Position numbers and translations under genes: made by a program. This document shows positions 62,858 to 64,000 of a DNA stretch of 64,000 nt, piece by piece. The stretch is from Blastocladiella emersonii ATCC 22665 (lineage: Eukaryota > Blastocladiomycota > Blastocladiomycetes > Blastocladiales > Blastocladiaceae): NCBI GenBank assembly GCA_025594325.1, contig JANHCV010000001.1, forward strand, positions 5,078,961 through 5,142,960, read 5' to 3'. Positions within the stretch are counted from its first letter, which is position 1. Every line of letters starts with the position of its first letter. The notes under the pieces are model-generated. The model saw nothing but the letters and a program-made list of their open reading frames with translations. It did no database searches and was not told the origin of the DNA.

Positions 62858-64000
62858 GGTGATAATGGTTGGTGGTGGGTGGTTTGAAGGGGGTCGGTCT
62901 TTGTACAACACACACGCGCGAGCGGTGTAGGGAATGGAATGGGATCGGGTCGGGTAGGTGCGGGCGAGGGGCAGGATCTAGCAGGCGGGAAACGAGACGC
63001 GCTGCTTCACAAAGTATCTACGGGTGCAGGACCAGCTGCGGCGACGGCGTGGTGGCGGTGGCGAGAGAGGAGAGAGGAGAAGGAGAGCAGCGCTCGAGCC
63101 AGTCGATGCCTTAACGGAAGCTGTACAAGGGTTGGTTGGTTGATGATGAACGAGAGAAGAAGGAGGTTGGCCGCGGGGGCCGGCGAGGGTTTTAATCAAC
63201 GTCGCGCGCGACACGGTCCAACAAAAGGGCAGGGAAGAACAGCAGCAAGGGACACGAGGGCACGGAGGCTCGGGTATGAGGGCCGCAGCAGCGGCGGCCG
63301 CTGCACCCCGCGCGCGCCACCGCCCCATTCATCATCGCCGCCGCCATCGCGATTCAGCCCAAACAAAACGGGGCCCCGACGCAACGGCAACATTGCTTGC
63401 GTTGACAACGAGGGGCGGAGGCGGTGATAGAGCTGCTGCGGAGTGAGGCTGGGACGATGGGCAAATTACCGCCGCCGCGGCTTGAGCGCGACCGGCCGGC
63501 CGTTGCAACGCTTCCTTTCCACCCGAACGAACGTGCGAGCGAGCGCGTGTGCGCCATTTCGTCACTCGCCCCCGACGTGAAAGTGCAAGCCAAGCAGTCG
63601 CAGCTTATACTTGAAGCGAGGTGAGCTTGCAACCGCAGCAGCGCGTCAGGGTCGAGTTGGGTTTCGCGCAAACGGAACGACACACGGCCGAGCGGTGATC
63701 CGAAGTCTGATCGCCACGCATTGCGCCACACGCGCACCGATCACATGATATCGAAACGCGTCTCTCACTCGTGTCTCTCGCGTGGTCGTGGGTATGTGGT
63801 TGTAGCTCGAACATGTTCGCGTCGCAAAGCGATCACTGGAATACGCTGGCGGCAGTGGACTTTTGGCGATCAGCGCTGCGCGGGCCACCTCGGAGCGTGG
63901 TCGCTAACTGTGAATCGTTGACGGGTTTGAGCGCGCGAGCGGCCCCGGTTAGGGTGCTTGATGAGTTGTAAAGTGCGCTCTAAGGAAAGCGCAGGATGCG
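62858..64000. other. Right-edge region, no gene supported
   Basis: The 1,143 bp include the promoter of the repeat protein. ORFs are all under 165 codons, Arg/Ser-rich and overlapping on both strands. CATGATATCGAAACGCGTCTC at 63744-63764 resembles in reverse the GAGACGCGT/GATATCATG patches near 8745, 9958 and 15300. A gene may begin beyond the edge. Confidence 0.5.

Noticed and set aside
1..64000. tRNA, rRNA or CRISPR arrays
   Set aside because: No cloverleaf with a T-loop, no rRNA-like stretch and no regularly spaced repeats were found by eye.

Overview
The window is GC-rich eukaryotic DNA with short introns (about 55 to 80 nt) and dense genes on both strands. It looks like a nuclear segment of a zoosporic, early-diverging fungus; something close to Blastocladiomycota is my best guess, not a proof. 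Fungal marks are an FTR1-type iron permease, a fungal-style eRF3, an LCCL-domain membrane protein and an LPMO-like secreted protein. Traits kept in flagellated lineages also appear: an orthologue of the ciliary/centriolar-satellite protein CCDC112, a ceruloplasmin/hephaestin-type copper oxidase, an ADAM protease and an E2F-like site in the POL1 promoter. I place 49 introns. About 30 begin GTACG, many have a CTAAC/CTGAC branch point, and most end TAG.

Layout. 1-447: end of a queuine tRNA-ribosyltransferase subunit. 499-8654: lipin and DNA polymerase alpha, divergent over one promoter. 8868-9985: a probably broken hypothetical gene. 10085-15401: a complete Mutator-like element with 9-bp target duplication, repeated terminal inverted repeats and one six-exon gene joining a Ulp1 (C48) protease to a MULE transposase with a SWIM finger. 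15480-22135: Hel2/ZNF598 ubiquitin ligase, a small membrane protein, MUS81. 22450-30168: ADAM protease, FTR1, a two-domain copper oxidase divergent from FTR1, and an LCCL protein. 30219-34231: PIN1, a 112-aa protein, eRF3, a small mitochondrial-type membrane protein. 34387-43297: ICP55 aminopeptidase, SLC66A2-like PQ-loop protein, MCM4, oligopeptidase B (nine exons). 43654-50134: a tandem pair of RIG-I/Dicer-type helicases. 50361-54569: LPMO-like protein, ETFRF1/LYRM5, CCDC112. 55006-62857: two tandem 7TM paralogues, a cytochrome P450, and a secreted Thr/Gln-repeat protein. The last 1.1 kb shows no gene I can support.

How genes work together. FTR1 and the copper oxidase share a 572-bp divergent promoter and probably form a reductive iron-uptake pair. 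POL1 and MCM4 are S-phase genes; their promoters share a 15-bp identity and POL1 also has ACGCGT and TTTGGCGC sites. Hel2 and eRF3 act in translation quality control and termination. The strongest candidate for an undescribed system is the helicase pair: each has a RIG-I/Dicer-clade helicase core, a proline-rich linker and a C-terminal dsRBD-like segment, with no RNase III or PAZ. They may sense dsRNA or serve RNAi as non-nucleolytic partners.
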